From Lachnospiraceae bacterium (lineage in GTDB: Bacteria > Bacillota > Clostridia > Lachnospirales > Lachnospiraceae), in assembly GCA_019421365.1 (NCBI GenBank), contig JAHZFJ010000008.1, forward strand, positions 1 through 64,000: DNA of 64,000 nucleotides, written 5' to 3'. The notes beneath the pieces were generated by a model. The model searched no databases and was not told where the DNA came from. It worked only from the letters and a program-made list of their open reading frames with translations. Made by a program: the position numbers and the translations under genes. Every line of letters begins with the position of its first letter. Position 1 is the stretch's first letter. Positions 26,622 to 34,204 of this stretch are shown here, one piece after another.

Positions 26622-28103
26622 TTAATCATTTCTAGATGCTTCATTATTAGCATTAGTATCTTTCGCCTGATCTGTATCAGGTTTCTTGTCTTTTACTTCA
26701 TAGTTTTCTGTGCCTGGTAATTCATAGCAGATGACAGCAGCACCTTTACTAATGTTTTCATATATCTTCTGAGCAATTTTAGGTGGAAGATTGATACAGC
26801 CATGAGAACCGTTCTTTAGGTATATATCTTTACCAAAATCCTTTCGCCAGTCTGCGTCATGCATGCCTATGTTGCCGTTAAAAGGCATCCAATAGTCAAC
26901 TGGTGTCTCATAATCTTCACCAACTAGAGTAGCTTGACGCTCTTTATAGGTAAGACTGTAGGTACCCGCAGGAGTTGCATAACCTTTAGCAACATTACCA
27001 GATACAAAGTCGGATTCAGCTATTAAAACACCATCTTTATAATAGAATAAATGTTGTGCTGTAAGATTAATCTCTACATAAGTGTTACCAATATCATCAC
27101 TACCGTATTGTTGTGCAGTTTGATAATAGTTTGGCTGCTTAACGGCTTGTGTACCTGATTTAATAGCTTCAATAATTTCTTGCCGTTCTGCAACACGATT
27201 TAACCACCATCCATAATCACCGCCAGTAACAGTTATAGTTTTATTATAACTTGTTTTAAAAGTACGTTTTCTACCGAAGGAATTATAGTTTTTACCAATG
27301 TAGTCTACGTAATCTTTTACTTTTTCTTCATTTATCACAACCTGATCATCTTCATCAATGGATAACCAAGTATGTATGATTGATCCATCTAATACTTCAG
27401 TTACATCACCAAAGTGATATGTTAAGACAGTGCTTGTGTATAGATTTAGGGTATCACGTAGTGCTATTAATGTTGCATCTTCACTAGTTATAGTAGGTTT
27501 TACATAGCAGTCAAGCTCTTCAAGAGAGATTGTCTCTTCAAAGTTAGTTACGGCTTCTTTAATAGAGTCAATTACCTTTTTCTCTTTAAGTTTTGTACCC
27601 CCTGTTGCTTCCACAATTGTATAACCTTCTTCTGTATAGTCTGAGATATGAGCATTATCTGGTTCTATAAATATGTTTGGATCGAAGGCATCTAGTTCCT
27701 TAATTTTTTGTTCGAGTTTATTTTCATCAAAAGATATCATTGATGAAAATTCATATTCTGCTTTCTTACCTAAGGCTGTAATCCACGCAAATGGTGATTG
27801 TTCCTCCATTAAATTGTCTAAGCTACTACCAAATGATATTGTAAAATCAATATCAGAGCCAAGAATTTGTTCTTCTATATCATTACGTTCATTAATAGTA
27901 AGTACATAATGATCAGCTTCGTATTTCAATAATTCCATTGCTTCTTCGATTGTCTTATTGGAACAATCAATGCCATTAATAATAGTATTGTTATGAAAAC
28001 GATTGCTATAGTATTTTACAGCTATTAAGTATCCTGAAATTAGGATTACAATTAAAGTAAGAAAACTTCCAATTAGTATCTTCTTTCTTGTTCTACTATT
28101 CAT
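26622..28103 (-). CDS. L,D-transpeptidase (YkuD) with peptidoglycan-binding domain
   Basis: A 493-residue cell-wall cross-linking enzyme. It has an N-terminal membrane anchor (ILIGSFLTLIVILISGYLIAV, about residues 9-29), then one or two PG_binding_4 domains (about 45-330), then the YkuD catalytic domain (about 340-465) with the active site HGCINLPP and upstream GMHDADW. The C-terminal tail is hydrophilic (DKKPDTDQAKDTNANNE). It acts outside the membrane, forming 3-3 links or similar. GGAGG precedes the ATG. Lone gene with its own terminator. Confidence 0.92.
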   Translation of the reverse strand: MNSRTRKKILIGSFLTLIVILISGYLIAVKYYSNRFHNNTIINGIDCSNKTIEEAMELLKYEADHYVLTINERNDIEEQILGSDIDFTISFGSSLDNLMEEQSPFAWITALGKKAEYEFSSMISFDENKLEQKIKELDAFDPNIFIEPDNAHISDYTEEGYTIVEATGGTKLKEKKVIDSIKEAVTNFEETISLEELDCYVKPTITSEDATLIALRDTLNLYTSTVLTYHFGDVTEVLDGSIIHTWLSIDEDDQVVINEEKVKDYVDYIGKNYNSFGRKRTFKTSYNKTITVTGGDYGWWLNRVAERQEIIEAIKSGTQAVKQPNYYQTAQQYGSDDIGNTYVEINLTAQHLFYYKDGVLIAESDFVSGNVAKGYATPAGTYSLTYKERQATLVGEDYETPVDYWMPFNGNIGMHDADWRKDFGKDIYLKNGSHGCINLPPKIAQKIYENISKGAAVICYELPGTENYEVKDKKPDTDQAKDTNANNEASRND

Positions 28104-28461
28104 AAGTTTCCTCCGTTATAAGATTTCATGTAGTGACTATGACTTAACCCCTAAGAATAATGGGGAGTAATTCTATAGTAACCTTCATATCAATATGATA
28201 ACACACAAGTATAAAAGTGCAAGTAAAGATGAATAATTACAGGTGGAAAATAAAGGGATTCATTCGAATTATGTCATCTTTGTTACTTGTTTATTATATC
28301 ATACGCACTTGATTTATCTAATAGAATCTGGATTTCTATACTTATTGAACTTCTTAACATGTAACATATCCTTAATAAAAATGTTAGATTTAAAAGTATA
28401 ACGTCTTTCGTTATTGATTAGATAACTGTAATGTAATTCGCAACAAGTTAATAAAAATTAA

Positions 28462-28490
28462 TTGACAAATCATAAGTCCTAGGTTATTAT
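28462..28490 (+). promoter_or_regulatory. Sigma-A promoter of the sugar-isomerase operon
   Basis: A perfect -35 box TTGACA (28462-28467), 17-base spacer, and TATTAT (28485-28490). The leader would be about 155 nt. The 28104-28460 stretch upstream shows nothing that I recognise. Confidence 0.8.
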
Positions 28491-28544
28491 GAATTTAGAA
28501 ATTGTGCACGAGCACATTTTTGCGGATTCATTCCAATGAGTCGT

Positions 28545-28642
28545 GGTTGAAAGCATATTAAATAAAAAGAAAGGAGCCATGCGTGCCCTTTTTCAACCTA
28601 TTTATGTGGGCGGTATCGTGAACATGTTTGCGATATGCATGG
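28545..28642 (+). promoter_or_regulatory. Structured leader RNA, copy A
   Basis: This element is shared with 52343-52441. Helix 1: GGTTGAA (28545-28551) with TTCAACC (28592-28598), continued after an A-rich one-sided bulge by AAAGG (28570-28574) with CCTTT (28587-28591). Helix 2: a 10-bp hairpin 28613-28622 with 28627-28636, loop CATG. A pseudoknot can form between CCATGC in the loop of helix 1 (28577-28582) and GCATGG (28637-28642). The GTGGGC between them (28606-28611) is unchanged in both copies. The AAAGGAG in helix 1 resembles a ribosome binding site but is too far from the isomerase start at 28652. Upstream in the leader are a GTGC-ACGA-GCAC hairpin followed by five T and a GATTCA/TGAGTC hairpin. 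I do not recognise the class. Confidence 0.6.
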
Positions 28643-28651
28643 GTTTATAAG

Positions 28652-30133
28652 ATGAAGAATATTCCAGAAATTAAATTAGGTATTGTAGCAGTAAGTAGAG
28701 ACTGTTTTCCAATGTCATTATCAGAAAGCAGAAGAGTAGAAGTAGTAAAAGCGTATACAAAAAACTTTGGTGACATCTATGAATGTCCAACTGTAATTGA
28801 AAATGAAGTTGACATGTTAAAAGCATTAAATGAAGTAAATGAAGCAGGATGTAATGCGTTAGTAGTATATCTTGGAAACTTTGGACCAGAGTCATCAGAA
28901 ACATTATTAGCTAAAAAATTCGACGGACCAGTTATGTTTGTAGCTGCTGCAGAAGAAAGAGGCGATAGTTTATTAGATGATCGTGGTGATGCATACTGTG
29001 GTATGTTAAATGCAAGTTATAACTTAAAACTTCGTAATATTAAAGCGTACATACCAGAATATCCAGTTGGAACTCCAAGCGAAGTTGCAGATATGATAGC
29101 TGAATTCCTTCCAATAGCAAGAACTATTAATGGACTTAACAATTTAAAAATCATTTCTTTTGGACCACGTCCACAAGATTTCTTAGCTTGTAATGCTCCA
29201 ATTAAACAATTATATAATGTTGGTGTTGAGATTCAAGAAAATTCAGAATTAGATTTGTTTGCAGCATTCAATGATCATGCAAATGATCCAAGAATTCCTG
29301 ACGTAATCAAAGATATGGAAAGAGAACTTGGCGAAGGTAACAAAATGCCGGGAATCCTACCTAAACTTGCTCAATATGAAATTACATTACTTGATTGGAT
29401 GGAAGCTAACAAAGGCTCAAGAGAATTCGTTGTATTCGCTAACAAATGTTGGCCTTCATTCCAAACACAATTTGGTTTTGTACCATGTTATGTTAACAGC
29501 CGTTTAACTGATAGAGGAATCGCAGTATCATGTGAAGTAGATATTTATGGTGCTTTAAGTGAATACATTGGTACTTGCATTAGTGAAGATGCTGTTACAT
29601 TACTTGATATTAACAACACAGTTCCAGCAGATATGTATGAGGAAGAGATTAAAGGAAAACATAATTATACATTAAAAGATACATTCATGGGATTCCACTG
29701 TGGTAATACTCCAGCATGTAAATTATCCTCATGTTCTATGAAGAATCAAAAGATCATGGCTAGAAGTTTAGAGCCAAATCAGGAACCAAACATTACTCGT
29801 GGTACTTTAGAAGGAGATATCGCTCCAGGTAAGATTACATTCTTCCGTCTTCAAAGTACTTCAGATGCTCAACTTAAAGCATATGTAGCAGAAGGTGAAG
29901 TTCTTCCAGTAGCTACTCGTTCATTTGGTTCAATTGGTGTATTCGCTATTCCAGAGATGGGAAGATTCTATCGTCATGTATTAGTTGAAAAGAACTATCC
30001 ACATCATGGTGCAGTAGCATTTGGACATTTTGGAAAAACAATCTTCGAAGTATTCAAATATTTAGGTGCAGAAGATATCGGTTTCAATCAACCAAAAGGT
30101 ATGCTTTACAAAACTGAAAACCCATTTGCATAG
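28652..30133 (+). CDS. L-fucose/L-arabinose isomerase-family sugar isomerase
   Basis: About 493 residues from the ATG at 28652. It resembles the FucI/AraA superfamily, with an N-terminal Rossmann-like part (KLGIVAVSRDCFPMSLSESR, GCNALVVYLGNFGPES) and a C-terminal domain with CEVDIYGALSEYIGT and a late HHGAVAFGHFGK motif that would supply metal-binding His. Members convert aldoses to ketoses with Mn2+. The real substrate is unknown: the gene lies with a transaldolase and a DUF4867 protein and not with fucose genes. Two earlier in-frame codons exist (TTG at 28628), but they lie within the conserved leader RNA. No good ribosome binding site precedes 28652, which is unusual for this genome. Confidence 0.8.
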   Translation: MKNIPEIKLGIVAVSRDCFPMSLSESRRVEVVKAYTKNFGDIYECPTVIENEVDMLKALNEVNEAGCNALVVYLGNFGPESSETLLAKKFDGPVMFVAAAEERGDSLLDDRGDAYCGMLNASYNLKLRNIKAYIPEYPVGTPSEVADMIAEFLPIARTINGLNNLKIISFGPRPQDFLACNAPIKQLYNVGVEIQENSELDLFAAFNDHANDPRIPDVIKDMERELGEGNKMPGILPKLAQYEITLLDWMEANKGSREFVVFANKCWPSFQTQFGFVPCYVNSRLTDRGIAVSCEVDIYGALSEYIGTCISEDAVTLLDINNTVPADMYEEEIKGKHNYTLKDTFMGFHCGNTPACKLSSCSMKNQKIMARSLEPNQEPNITRGTLEGDIAPGKITFFRLQSTSDAQLKAYVAEGEVLPVATRSFGSIGVFAIPEMGRFYRHVLVEKNYPHHGAVAFGHFGKTIFEVFKYLGAEDIGFNQPKGMLYKTENPFA

Positions 30134-30180
30134 ATATTAATAATAAGCTATTATTATATATATAAGAATGATTTTTAGAA

Positions 30181-30214
30181 GTTAGGTTGGAAAACAATAG
30201 TTTTCCAACCTAAC
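30181..30214. repeat. Perfect 15-bp dyad before the LacI gene
   Basis: GTTAGGTTGGAAAAC (30181-30195) is perfectly inverted at 30200-30214 with loop AATA. No U-run follows, and the lacI ribosome binding site (GGGAAGGAG) starts four bases later. It may be an operator for the LacI-type protein or an RNA hairpin that sets relative expression within the operon. Confidence 0.65.
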
Positions 30215-30237
30215 ATTGGGAAGGAGCAGATTTTAAT

Positions 30238-31263
30238 ATGGCAGTAACGATAAAGCAGATTGCGCAAGCATGTAATATATCAAGAGGTACCGTGGACCGG
30301 GTACTGAATAACCGTGGAAAAGTGAAACCTGAAACCGAACAACTTATCCGCGAAACTGCCAATCGATTAGGTTATGTACCCAACCCAGCTGGTAAAGCAC
30401 TTGCTGCACAAAAGAAAAATTATGTTATTGGCATACTTCTCATTTCGGAAGGTATCCGTTTCTACGATGAAGTAATAGCAGGAATTGAACGTGCTGAGCA
30501 GGAAATCCACTCATATGGAGTGGGAATTCTGCTTAAAACTATGAGAGGTTATCAGATTGAAAGGCAACTGGAATTAATCGATGAGATGAAAGAACAGATA
30601 AATTTTCTCATACTTAATCCAATGAATGATGAAAGAATAGCTAATAAGATTACGGAACTTACAGAAGAAGGAATAGAAGTATTAACCATTAATACGGATG
30701 TAGAAGATTCCAAACGAATTAGCCATATTGGCTGTAATTATCGTAAAAGTGGTGAAACAGCTGCAGGTTTACTTGGGCTAGTTACGAATGGTGTAGCTAA
30801 AATCGGTATTGCAACTGGTACACCAATGCTTTCTGGACATAATCAAAGAATTAGTGGTTTCAATGCAATCTGTAAAGTTAGATATCCTAATATGGAGATT
30901 GTTGATATAGTTGAGACTAATGATGATGATATATGCGCGTATGAGAATACGAAAAAGATGTTAAGTAAGCATAAGGATATTACAGCACTTTATATCGTTG
31001 CAGCCGGAACAGTTGGTGTATGTAAGGCTGTAAAAGAAGCAGGACTAGTAGATAAGGTTACGATAATCGCAACAGATTTAATTCCTGAAACTCGTGAATT
31101 AATCGAAGAGGGCATTATCAAAGCGACTATATGTCAACAACCATTTACACAAGGATATAAGGCAGTCCACATGGCTTTTCAATACTTAATTAGTAATATT
31201 ACGCCAGCAAAAGAATTGAATTTTATTAAGAATGAAATTAAGATTCTAGAAAATATGAATTAA
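30238..31263 (+). CDS. LacI-family transcriptional regulator
   Basis: A 341-residue repressor or activator. The N-terminal helix-turn-helix is TIKQIAQACNISRGTVDRVLNNRGKV (residues 3-28), followed by the hinge (NPAGKALAAQKKNYVIGIL). The C-terminal periplasmic-binding-like domain (about 60-340) has IGIATGTPMLSGHNQRISGFNA and TQGYKAVHMAFQYL. It lies inside the sugar operon, so its effector is likely the sugar or an intermediate of this pathway. The next gene follows after 13 bases. A perfect dyad upstream (30181-30214) could be its own binding site. Confidence 0.9.
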   Translation: MAVTIKQIAQACNISRGTVDRVLNNRGKVKPETEQLIRETANRLGYVPNPAGKALAAQKKNYVIGILLISEGIRFYDEVIAGIERAEQEIHSYGVGILLKTMRGYQIERQLELIDEMKEQINFLILNPMNDERIANKITELTEEGIEVLTINTDVEDSKRISHIGCNYRKSGETAAGLLGLVTNGVAKIGIATGTPMLSGHNQRISGFNAICKVRYPNMEIVDIVETNDDDICAYENTKKMLSKHKDITALYIVAAGTVGVCKAVKEAGLVDKVTIIATDLIPETRELIEEGIIKATICQQPFTQGYKAVHMAFQYLISNITPAKELNFIKNEIKILENMN

Positions 31264-31276
31264 TGGAGGACGATCA

Positions 31277-31903
31277 ATGTTAGAGATTCAAAAGGTAACG
31301 GACGCTAGCTTTAAAAAATACGGACGCGTTCTTAAAGATTATGATACAACAGACATTGTTAAGATTCTTGAATCTACGCCATTACCAGAAGATGTTGTAT
31401 ATGTACCATCGGTAGAGGAATTAGAAACAGAAGAGATTATGGATTATTTCACTAACAACGTATACGGGGGTCTTCCTGTTCAAGTTGGTTACTGTAACGG
31501 ACATAATCGTACTTTGAATGCATTAGAATATCACAGAAGCTCTGAAATTAACATTGCTGCCAAAGATTTAATTCTTCTTATCGGTATGCAACAAGATATG
31601 GAAGAGGATTTTACATATGATACTTCTAAAGTGGAGGCATTCCTTTTACCTGCAGGTACAGCAATTGAAGTATATGCAACAACACTTCATTATGCCCCTT
31701 GTGATGCGACAGAAGCAGGATTTCAATGTGTAGTTATTCTTCCTAAAGATACAAATCTTGACTTAGTGAAGAAACTGGAGAATGCAAAAGGTGAAGATGC
31801 TCTATTATTCGCTAGAAACAAATGGCTTGTAGCTCATGAAGAATCTGGACTAGATAAAGATGGTGCATTTATAGGCCTAAAAGGGGATAATTTAACAGTT
31901 TAG
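31277..31903 (+). CDS. DUF4867 family protein
   Basis: A 208-residue protein that I recognise as DUF4867, a family found in Firmicutes sugar operons and without firm function. It looks cupin-like: GLPVQVGYCNGHNRTLNALEYHRSSEIN in the first half, then IEVYATTLHYAPCDATEAGFQCVVILP. The repeated His and Glu residues (H near 75 and 85, E near 89, H near 138) could bind a metal. AATGGAGG lies just before the ATG, partly inside the 13-base gap after lacI. Because it stands between the regulator and the transaldolase gene, a role as a sugar mutarotase, epimerase or isomerase is a fair guess, not more. Confidence 0.7.
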   Translation: MLEIQKVTDASFKKYGRVLKDYDTTDIVKILESTPLPEDVVYVPSVEELETEEIMDYFTNNVYGGLPVQVGYCNGHNRTLNALEYHRSSEINIAAKDLILLIGMQQDMEEDFTYDTSKVEAFLLPAGTAIEVYATTLHYAPCDATEAGFQCVVILPKDTNLDLVKKLENAKGEDALLFARNKWLVAHEESGLDKDGAFIGLKGDNLTV

Positions 31904-32005
31904 TTGAATACTAAATTATCGTAAGTAATAAGCCTTCAAACGGAGATTACGTTTTAAGGAAAATCTAGGGAGTTAAAAAATCATTCATAAAAAGGAGATA
32001 GTAAA

Positions 32006-32659
32006 ATGAAGTTTTTTATTGATACAGCAAATGTTGAAGACATTAAGAAAGCAAATGATATGGGTGTTATCTGTGGAGTTACTACTAATCCATCATTAAT
32101 CGCTAAAGAAGGAAGAGATTTCAATCAAGTAATCGCTGAAATTGCATCAATAGTTGATGGTCCAATCAGTGGGGAAGTTAAAGCTACAACTGTAGATGCA
32201 GAAGGAATGATTGCAGAAGGTAGAGAAATTGCAAAAATCCATCCAAACATGGTAGTTAAAATCCCTATGACAGTGGAAGGTTTAAAAGCTACAAAAGTAC
32301 TTGCTAGTGAAGGAATCAAAGTAAATGTTACTTTAATCTTCTCAGCGAACCAAGCATTATTAGCAGCAAGAGCAGGAGCTGCTTATGTATCACCATTCCT
32401 TGGACGTCTTGATGATATCTCCCAACCAGGTATTGATCTAATTCGTACAATAGCTGATATCTTCGAAATTCATGGTATTGAATCAGAAATTATTTCAGCA
32501 AGCGTACGTAACCCTATCCATGTTACAGATTGTGCTTTAGCAGGTGCTGATATCGCTACAGTTCCTTATTCAGTTATAGAAGTTATGACAAAACACCCTT
32601 TAACAGATCAAGGTATCGAAAAATTCCAAGCAGATTATAGAGCTGTATTTGGCGAATAG
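32006..32659 (+). CDS. tal: Transaldolase, TalC/FSA family with transaldolase-type residues
   Basis: A 217-residue TIM-barrel of the small transaldolase/fructose-6-phosphate aldolase family. The Schiff-base Lys is Lys85 ([13 protein letters not shown]). E. coli FsaA, an aldolase, has Gln59 and Tyr131 in the active site; here the matching residues are Glu57 (SGEVKATT) and Phe131 (YVSPFLGR), which is the transaldolase pattern. So transfer of dihydroxyacetone is more likely than free aldol cleavage. AAAAGGAG precedes the ATG. Last gene of the sugar operon, ended by a strong terminator. It may serve both the operon's own sugar and the pentose phosphate pathway. Confidence 0.88.
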   Translation: MKFFIDTANVEDIKKANDMGVICGVTTNPSLIAKEGRDFNQVIAEIASIVDGPISGEVKATTVDAEGMIAEGREIAKIHPNMVVKIPMTVEGLKATKVLASEGIKVNVTLIFSANQALLAARAGAAYVSPFLGRLDDISQPGIDLIRTIADIFEIHGIESEIISASVRNPIHVTDCALAGADIATVPYSVIEVMTKHPLTDQGIEKFQADYRAVFGE

Positions 32660-32668
32660 GAAAGAACA

Positions 32669-32700
32669 AAAGCGAAACTCGAAGGAGTTTCGCTTTCTTT
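32669..32700 (+). terminator. Terminator of the sugar operon
   Basis: A perfect 12-bp stem (32669-32680 with 32685-32696, loop GAAG) followed by CTTT. Confidence 0.8.
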
Positions 32701-32729
32701 GTACGCCCAGCATGGACGAACTCTTACTT

Positions 32730-32912
32730 CTAATTTTGTACAGGTGATATAATCGGTTTACCTTCACGGTCTAATAGAGGAGTTAATCCACCTGAATAGC
32801 CATCAATATGGTAGAGATAATTTACTCCTGTGACTTTATCTACCCAAATCTCTGTTATTGTCATCTTACCTTGTTTGTATACCTTTACAAATCTATCGTC
32901 TGATTTACCCAT
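32730..32912 (-). CDS. DUF6440 family small protein
   Basis: A 60-residue protein (DDRFVKVYKQGKMTITEIWV then DKVTGVNYLYH, GGLTPLLDREGKPI) that fits the DUF6440 family, widespread in Firmicutes and of unknown role. The aspartate and TGV-YL motif are typical. AGAAGGGAG precedes the ATG on the minus strand. It is a single gene facing the sugar operon. Confidence 0.75.
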   Translation of the reverse strand: MGKSDDRFVKVYKQGKMTITEIWVDKVTGVNYLYHIDGYSGGLTPLLDREGKPIISPVQN

Positions 32913-33334
32913 TATAAAAACTCCCTTCTAATAATATATTTGCATCTAGTCGATTGTGTTAAAATTGTAAAGGCAGGCATATTATACAGTGATATAATTG
33001 CCGATATTACAAAAGTTCCACAATTGCCTAAATATATATACATAATAACTAAATAAAATCAATATTACAATACCATACCACACTAATAAACAAATTAGAT
33101 ATTATTTGTCACATTATAATGGAAAAGAGAAATCAAGTATTGTATAATGTAACTTATCGAAAGCAAAACAAGCACGAACGCAGTGAGTATTTGCTTTGAC
33201 AAGGTAAGTTAGTGATAAAACGAAGTTTTAGAGCTATTACACGTAGGAACATTAGTTCTGAAGTGTAACCTTTATCGGAAGCAAAACAAGCTTTTGTTCT
33301 GGATTTGAAAGATTTGTAGTAGATAGGAGTAATA
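32913..33334. other. Intergenic region with direct repeats, possible small RNA
   Basis: No gene is visible in these 422 bases. A 20-base sequence (TTATCG-A/G-AAGCAAAACAAGC) occurs at 33154-33173 and again at 33272-33291 with one change. Between them a TTACAC/GTGTAA hairpin with an inner GAAC/GTTC stem lies around 33238-33270. TGGAAA (33120-33125) and TATAAT (33143-33148) with 17 bases between them form a possible promoter pointing into the repeats. Confidence 0.45.
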
Positions 33335-33928
33335 ATGAAGATTTATTTAGTGCGACATGGAGAAACTAATTGGAATATAGAGAGACGTTTTCAAGGTATC
33401 GAAGATATACCTTTGAATGATAAAGGAAGGAAACAAGCAAAAGATTGTGCAAAGACGTTGGTCACACTTTCTTTTAGTACAATTTATGCAAGCCCATTAC
33501 AACGTGCATATGAAACTGCAACTATTATTGCGGATACAATGAATGAATACCATAAGCAACATAATGATAATGAACCGATCTATACGGTGAATGAGGATTC
33601 ACGTCTACTTGAACGTGATTTTGGTAAGATATCAGGATTACTACCGGAGGATCGAAAGGCATTTCTCGCTTCTGGGGAAGATGCTAATATGGAGGAGTTT
33701 GAACATTTGACGGAACGCCTAATGGAAGCTCTTAGAGATTACCAAGAGAGATACCAAGGACAGAATGTTTTAGTTATTACACATGGTGGTGTAATTAATG
33801 CCATTTTACATGTACTTTCAGGTGGTGAAATTGGTACAGGAAAAACACTAGTACCTAATACGAGTGTCACAATTCTTGATGATGAAGATGGAAAATTAAA
33901 AATCAAAGAATATAATAAGAAATTATAG
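33335..33928 (+). CDS. Histidine phosphatase family protein (GpmB/CobC-like)
   Basis: A 197-residue enzyme of the phosphoglycerate-mutase-like branch. The catalytic RHG motif is in IYLVRHGETNWN (His8), a second Arg in YASPLQRAYETA, an acidic residue in LERDFGKISG, and the second His in VITHGGVINAI. It probably dephosphorylates a small phospho-compound; true mutase activity is less likely from the short length. GATAGGAG precedes the ATG. Confidence 0.85.
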   Translation: MKIYLVRHGETNWNIERRFQGIEDIPLNDKGRKQAKDCAKTLVTLSFSTIYASPLQRAYETATIIADTMNEYHKQHNDNEPIYTVNEDSRLLERDFGKISGLLPEDRKAFLASGEDANMEEFEHLTERLMEALRDYQERYQGQNVLVITHGGVINAILHVLSGGEIGTGKTLVPNTSVTILDDEDGKLKIKEYNKKL

Positions 33929-34033
33929 AATTGATAAATATACAATTAGCATTATATTTATACAAAAAGTAATAAGAACATCACGAAATAAATTGCATTT
34001 CAAAGGTATTCCGATTATAATTAAGCAGAAAAC

Positions 34034-34082
34034 ATATTTTCACGCGTTAACGTGAAAATATTATAAAGTATAGACTTTATAA
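34034..34082. repeat. Two adjacent perfect hairpins
   Basis: ATATTTTCACG (34034-34044) pairs with 34051-34061, and directly after it TTATAAAGT (34061-34069) pairs with 34074-34082. They lie between the phosphatase and hydratase genes. There is no U-tract after either stem, so terminator function is doubtful. Confidence 0.55.
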
Positions 34083-34204
34083 GTTAAGTGTCACTAATAA
34101 ACATTATGATTGTAATATTGTTAGTATTTGATTCATTGAAATATATGGGTTAGTACGGGACAATAGTTCAACATACATAATTAATGAAAAAAGGAGATGG
34201 ACAG

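Noticed and set aside
28513..28642. Known riboswitch (c-di-GMP-II, preQ1-II, THF, SAM types)
   Set aside because: The conserved cores that I remember for these classes are not present; only general hairpin and pseudoknot layout is similar.
28579..28649. A 23-codon leader peptide in copy A (ATG 28579 to TAA 28649)
   Set aside because: Its start is only two bases from AAAGGAG, and the same frame in copy B gives an unrelated 15-residue peptide, so peptide coding is not conserved.
32006..32659. Fructose-6-phosphate aldolase call
   Set aside because: Active-site residues Glu57 and Phe131 fit transaldolase and not FsaA-type aldolase (Gln, Tyr).
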